Shown: positions 60,465 through 64,000 of the stretch, one piece after another
How positions within the stretch are numbered: position 1 is the stretch's first letter
Layout: each line of letters opens with the position of its first letter
NCBI GenBank assembly: GCA_938036315.1
Contig: CALHPK010000009.1
Location: 186,001-250,000, forward strand
Direction of reading: 5' to 3'
DNA: 64,000 nucleotides
DNA from: an uncultured bacterium
Lineage (GTDB): Bacteria; Calescibacteriota; Calescibacteriia; Calescibacteriales; Calescibacteriaceae
Position numbers and translations under genes: made by a program
Notes under the pieces: generated by a model
Database searches by the model: none
Told to the model about the DNA's origin: nothing
Seen by the model: the letters and a program-made list of their open reading frames with translations, nothing else

Positions 60465-61901
60465 ATGTTTTTCACAACCTCACCAGCTTACACAATCTTT
60501 ATAAGACTTAAACTACGAAATAGGTCAGGGATAATGAGCAGAATAATCTCAGTGATACGAAGGCTTGGAGGAGAAGTAAGAGGAGTAACTGTTGTGGATA
60601 GGAGTAGAGAGTGGTTTATTCGCGATGTACATGTGAATGTAGTAGATGGAACTCACGCAAGACGGATAGTAGATGAATTATCGAATATGGAAGGAGTTGT
60701 AGTTGAATCAATTTCAGATAGAACGTTTATGGCTCATCTTGGAGGAAAGATCGAAGTTGTATCGAAAAGGAGAATTGCTACATCAGAAGATCTTAGCAGG
60801 GTTTACACTCCCGGGGTAGGAAGAGTTGCTGAAGCCATAAGAAATTTCCCGGACACCGTATTTACTCATACTATAAAATCAAACACTGTCGCCATAGTCA
60901 CAGATGGTAGTGCAGTTTTGGGTTTTGGAAACATAGGAGCGCTTGCAGCTATACCAGTTATGGAGGGAAAAGCAGCAATACTAAAGGAGTTTGGAGGTGT
61001 GAACGGTTTCCCTATATGTCTAGCAACTCAGGAACCAGGCAAGATTATTGAATTAGTAAAAATGATATCTCCAGTTTTCGGGGCGGTGAACCTTGAAGAT
61101 ATAGCTGCACCAAAGTGCTTTGAAATAGAAAAGAGGCTACAGGAGGAGCTGGAAATTCCTGTTATGCATGATGATCAGCATGCTACAGCTGTTGCGGTTT
61201 TGGCATCTCTCATAAATGCATTGAAGATTGTCGGCAAGAACCTATTTGATATTAAGATAGTCATAAATGGTATAGGTGCTGCAGGATACGCAACATCAAA
61301 GCTTCTCCTTAAGGTCGGAGTCAGAAATATGATATTATGTGACAAAAAGGGAGCAATAGGCAGAAATGGAGAAAACAGTCTGAATGAGTATCAGGCGGAG
61401 ATTGCCCAGTATACGAATCCAGATAATTTCACAGGCGATCTTAAAGGCTCTCTGAAGGGTGCAGATGTATTCATAGGACTTTCCGTGGGCGGTATACTAA
61501 AGGCGGAGGACATAAAAGTCATGGCCAGAGATCCAATAGTATTTGCTCTGGCAAATCCGATTCCAGAAATATTTCCTGAGGAGGCTTCAGAATACGCAAA
61601 AATAGTCGCAACAGGCAGATCAGACTATCCAAACCAGATAAATAATGCACTGGTATATCCTGGCTTCTTCAAGGGATTGCTAGCATGCGGAGCTAAAAAA
61701 GTTGTCGACGATATGAAAATAGCAGCCGCTTATGCTTTAGCTAGCTTAATAGATGATTCTGAGCTATATGAAGAAAATATAATCCCTTCTGTGTTTGATA
61801 CTAGAGTGGTGGAGGCAGTATCTTCAGCTGTTCAGACAATAGCAATAAGAGAAGAGCTCACCAGAGAAATAAAACCCATAAAAAAGATTCTGGATATATA
61901 A
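60465..61901 (+). CDS. NAD(P)-dependent malic enzyme with N-terminal ACT domain
   Basis: 478 residues. Residues about 1-80 form an ACT domain (IFIRLKLRNRSGIMSRIISVIRRLGGEV), a small-molecule-binding module that may give allosteric control. The malic enzyme core follows: YTPGVGRVAEAI, SNTVAIVTDGSAVLGFGNIGALAAIPVMEGKAAILKEFG (Tyr/Lys active site), NLEDIAAPKCFEIEKRL (metal site), MHDDQHATAVAVLA and the dinucleotide loop INGIGAAGYA. It decarboxylates malate to pyruvate. Cofactor preference cannot be judged. Shortest-start ATG without Shine-Dalgarno; TAGATA lies 4 nt upstream. Confidence 0.94.
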   Translation: MFFTTSPAYTIFIRLKLRNRSGIMSRIISVIRRLGGEVRGVTVVDRSREWFIRDVHVNVVDGTHARRIVDELSNMEGVVVESISDRTFMAHLGGKIEVVSKRRIATSEDLSRVYTPGVGRVAEAIRNFPDTVFTHTIKSNTVAIVTDGSAVLGFGNIGALAAIPVMEGKAAILKEFGGVNGFPICLATQEPGKIIELVKMISPVFGAVNLEDIAAPKCFEIEKRLQEELEIPVMHDDQHATAVAVLASLINALKIVGKNLFDIKIVINGIGAAGYATSKLLLKVGVRNMILCDKKGAIGRNGENSLNEYQAEIAQYTNPDNFTGDLKGSLKGADVFIGLSVGGILKAEDIKVMARDPIVFALANPIPEIFPEEASEYAKIVATGRSDYPNQINNALVYPGFFKGLLACGAKKVVDDMKIAAAYALASLIDDSELYEENIIPSVFDTRVVEAVSSAVQTIAIREELTREIKPIKKILDI

Positions 61902-62034
61902 TATGCATATAAAAAATACAGAAGTCTTAGAAGTGTATTTCAGATAAATTATTAATCTTTGAAATTCTTTTCATCATAAAAAAGTTAGAAAAATGCAAAT
62001 TAATTTGAGATGTTCTATTTAAAATTTTGAGCAG

Positions 62035-62898
62035 ATGCCAGCAATAGAGGTAAATGGTAGAGAGATCTACTCGAAAATCATACAAGATGTCAGAGAAAAG
62101 GTTTCTCAGCTTAGAGAGCGTGGGATAAAGATTAAACTCTTTATAGTGGCTTTGGGAGAGGACAAAGAAATGGAGCTTTACATAAGGAACAAAAAGAAAG
62201 CTTCTCAGCTGTGTGGTATACAGATGCAGGAAATTTATCTCCCAGCTGACACACAGGAAACTGAACTTGCGGCTAAGATATATGAGCTTAATAATGATCA
62301 AAGTATCACCGGGTTCATAGTTCAGCTTCCCCTTCCTCCACATATAAATAAAAATGTCCTCGATCTTATTTCTCCATCGAAGGATGTAGATTGCCTAACC
62401 TCTGTAAATCTGGGACAGGTAATTAAGGATCACGTAACCGCAAGGTTCATTCCATGCGCTTGTCAATCTATGCTTGATGTATTTGAGCTTTATAGTGTTG
62501 ATGTCAGGGGGAAGATAGCTACAGTCGTAGGTGCTTCGGATCTTATTGGTAAGCCCTGTACTGCTGTGCTTGTTAATCTTGGAGCAACAACAATAGTATG
62601 TCATAAATACACCACAGATCTTGCCGAGTATGTAAAGCAAGCGGACATAGTTGTGTCAGCCGTTGGTATCCCAGGAATAATAAAAGGCGAATGGATAAAA
62701 CCCGGCGCTGTTGTTATTGATATAGGAACACGTGTTGTCGACGGAAAGGTTATGGGGGATGTCGAATACAACGTAGCCCGCCAAAGGGCTAGCCTAATAA
62801 CACCAGTCCCAGGAGGCATAGGTATAATAACAGTAGCAGAACTTATGAAAAATGTACTCAAAGCTTTCTATTACTCTAATTCCTCCACCACATTCTAA
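62035..62898 (+). CDS. folD: Methylenetetrahydrofolate dehydrogenase/cyclohydrolase
   Basis: 287 residues, normal for FolD. Bifunctional NADP-dependent enzyme of one-carbon metabolism. The N-terminal catalytic part has YIRNKKKASQLCGI (the Tyr/Lys motif), GFIVQLPLPPHINKNVLDLISPSKDVDCL (consensus QLPLP...KDVDG with Cys-Leu instead of Gly). The Rossmann part has TVVGASDLIGKPCTAVL (usual GRS is GAS) and ITPVPGGIGIITVAELMKN (usual GGVGPMT). The altered residues at the cofactor and C-terminal motifs are unusual but conservative. TAAAAT (62020-62025) lies 9 nt before the ATG. Confidence 0.92.
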   Translation: MPAIEVNGREIYSKIIQDVREKVSQLRERGIKIKLFIVALGEDKEMELYIRNKKKASQLCGIQMQEIYLPADTQETELAAKIYELNNDQSITGFIVQLPLPPHINKNVLDLISPSKDVDCLTSVNLGQVIKDHVTARFIPCACQSMLDVFELYSVDVRGKIATVVGASDLIGKPCTAVLVNLGATTIVCHKYTTDLAEYVKQADIVVSAVGIPGIIKGEWIKPGAVVIDIGTRVVDGKVMGDVEYNVARQRASLITPVPGGIGIITVAELMKNVLKAFYYSNSSTTF

Positions 62899-63021
62899 GT
62901 TATCAGTATCTTATCCGAAGAAATTTAGTCCGCTTGGTAAGGACAAACAATTTAGCAAACACAAGCATTATGAGTTATCCCTTACATCCTAAATCTCATC
63001 CACAAGAATTTTTGCTTTTAT

Positions 63022-63058
63022 CTCAGATCCTGGTAGCTCAGATCCTGGTAGCTACCAG
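63022..63058. repeat. 15-bp tandem duplication ending in a 14-bp perfect palindrome
   Basis: CTCAGATCCTGGTAG occurs at 63022-63036 and 63037-63051; the second copy runs into CTGGTAGCTACCAG (63045-63058), which is fully self-complementary. The palindrome ends 2 bp before the stop of the biotinyl/lipoyl gene on the minus strand and may act as its terminator. The rest of the 62899-63059 spacer is featureless. Confidence 0.85.
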
Positions 63059-63059
63059 C

Positions 63060-63275
63060 TTACTCGATTTCGGCTATTAAATCCCCCTCAGTTACTGCTC
63101 CCCCCTCCTGAATATATAATTTCAATATCTTACCATTATATGGCGACTCTACCGGAATTTCCATCTTCATTGACTCTAAGATAACTACTAATTCGCCTTC
63201 GGAAACATGATCTCCCTCCTTTTTAAGTACTTTCCATACATTAGCAGTTATAGGAGCTTCTATTTTTTTCGCCAT
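63060..63275 (-). CDS. Biotin/lipoyl attachment-domain protein (free-standing BCCP-like)
   Basis: 71 residues consisting solely of a biotinyl/lipoyl carrier domain: PITANVWKVLKKEGDHVSEGELVVILESMKMEIPVESPYNGKIL, with the modified Lys in ESMKME (about residue 37, biotin-type motif). It could serve a decarboxylase or acyl-CoA carboxylase (for example propionyl-CoA carboxylase, which would connect with the methylmalonyl-CoA epimerase), but no carboxylase subunit is adjacent. Divergent from the flippase gene across a 91-bp spacer. Confidence 0.92.
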   Translation of the reverse strand: MAKKIEAPITANVWKVLKKEGDHVSEGELVVILESMKMEIPVESPYNGKILKLYIQEGGAVTEGDLIAEIE

Positions 63276-63366
63276 AGCTTTCTACCTTCACCACTACAAA
63301 AGATTACAAAATTTATAATACTTCATCGATAAGATTTAAGTTTTTGAATAAATTTTTGTCTTCCAG

Positions 63367-64000
63367 ATGCTCAAGAACATTCTCACTACTTTTTCGACAA
63401 AAGTTATAGCTGGTTTGGTATCTTTTATCTTACTTCTTTTTACAACCAACTACCTCGGTGCAACCGGCAGAGGAACTATAAGCCTACTTATAGTCTCCTG
63501 TGAAATAATAAACCTTCTTAGTGGATTCATTGGAGGTACAGCTCTAATTTATCTTGTCCCACGGAACAAAAATAGGACATTTCTTAATCGGGTATTTATT
63601 ATTTCGTATATCTGGATTTGCCTTGCCAGTGGAATGTTGACTATTATTTTTATCTTGACAAAATCTATCCCTGATAGCTTAGTAAGTCATGTTCTCTTGC
63701 TGGGCATTTTGTCAGCAATGTTTAACTTTCACCTGTTTTTGCTGATTTCATTTGAAAAGATATTTTTACAAAACTTATCAGCGATAGTTCAGGTTCTGTT
63801 AGTTTTATTCGCATTTACCGGAGCTATCTTCATCTTTGAATCTGCAAGTGTCATCTCATTTATCTTATCTCTTTATCTTTCATATTCTGTCAGTATGTTG
63901 TTGAGTCTTTTTTTTGTTATTAAAAACTTACCACATAAAAAAGACAGAACCCCGCTACTAAATTCTGTAAAAGAGATTATTAGGTTTGGTTTTATCTCTC
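63367..64000 (+). CDS. Polysaccharide flippase (MOP superfamily, Wzx-like), 5' part
   Basis: 211 codons are visible and the frame is open to the window edge. Starts MLKNILTTFSTKVIAGLVSFILLLFTTNYLGATGRGTISLL, with a signature of MOP-type polysaccharide exporters (NYLGATGRG at about 28-36). At least six hydrophobic helices follow, ending RFGFIS. It should flip lipid-linked polysaccharide repeat units across the inner membrane, fitting the Wzi-like protein, the two glycosyltransferases and the sugar phosphotransferase in the window. No Shine-Dalgarno sequence (GTCTTCCAG-ATG). Confidence 0.85.
   Translation, partial: MLKNILTTFSTKVIAGLVSFILLLFTTNYLGATGRGTISLLIVSCEIINLLSGFIGGTALIYLVPRNKNRTFLNRVFIISYIWICLASGMLTIIFILTKSIPDSLVSHVLLLGILSAMFNFHLFLLISFEKIFLQNLSAIVQVLLVLFAFTGAIFIFESASVISFILSLYLSYSVSMLLSLFFVIKNLPHKKDRTPLLNSVKEIIRFGFIS

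Overview
The window reads as a compact, AT-rich chromosome of a flagellated, diderm (outer-membrane) bacterium. Membrane architecture is shown by predicted outer-membrane barrels, a Wzi-like protein, an RND efflux pump and exported enzymes. Motility is shown by fliI, flgB, cheA, cheW, a FliA-type sigma factor and an NtrC-type regulator. The strong use of ATA and AGA/AGG codons and the Lys/Glu/Ile-rich proteins would suit a thermophile, but no 16S gene is present and I cannot name the phylum from this window. There is no phage, IS element, CRISPR array or rRNA; this is core chromosome with an unusual layout.

Layout: (1-8 kb) pyrF, a LapA-domain protein behind tRNA-Pro, an alkaline-phosphatase-superfamily hydrolase, a c-type cytochrome, fliI with an acyl-CoA synthetase, then tRNA-Ser with an outer-membrane protein. 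(8-18 kb) a subtilisin-like protease with a C-terminal sorting tail, proS, methylmalonyl-CoA epimerase with an extra N-terminal domain, an NtrC-type regulator, an SDR, a glycosyltransferase, Hsp20, a probable bL35 and cheW. (18-29 kb) sbcC, Wzi-like, tsaB, ArsA-like ATPase, EAL protein, flgB, glycosyltransferase, ispE behind tRNA-Leu, trpA. (30-42 kb) cstA-aroA, rplO, RND pump, cutA, an unknown gene, secY, a DUF5989/SxtJ pair, nadC, cobL. (42-64 kb) class A PBP, MFS, acs, CBS/DUF21 protein, cheA, a radical SAM/fliA/sugar-transferase/rapZ/surE run, ilvB, dnaB, ACT-malic enzyme, folD, a biotinyl/lipoyl protein and the start of a polysaccharide flippase.

Genes that are normally clustered are scattered as singletons: flagellar and chemotaxis genes sit at six or more separate places; rplO and secY are on opposite strands about 4 kb apart; trpA, cobL, ilvB and sbcC lack their usual partners nearby. 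Convergent neighbours often overlap at their 3' ends.

The most unusual signal is in gene starts. Many genes lack a Shine-Dalgarno sequence and have a -10 box ending only about 5-9 nt before the start codon, so their mRNAs should be leaderless or nearly so. In line with this, all three tRNA genes are placed directly in front of a protein gene: tRNA-Pro and tRNA-Ser end exactly 5 nt before an ATG, and tRNA-Leu ends 14 nt before the apparent ispE start, which has no ordinary start codon. tRNA 3' processing would itself release near-leaderless mRNAs. A second recurrent signal is short direct tandem duplications (12-28 bp) in at least eight spacers, plus one that duplicated the start codon region of aroA.
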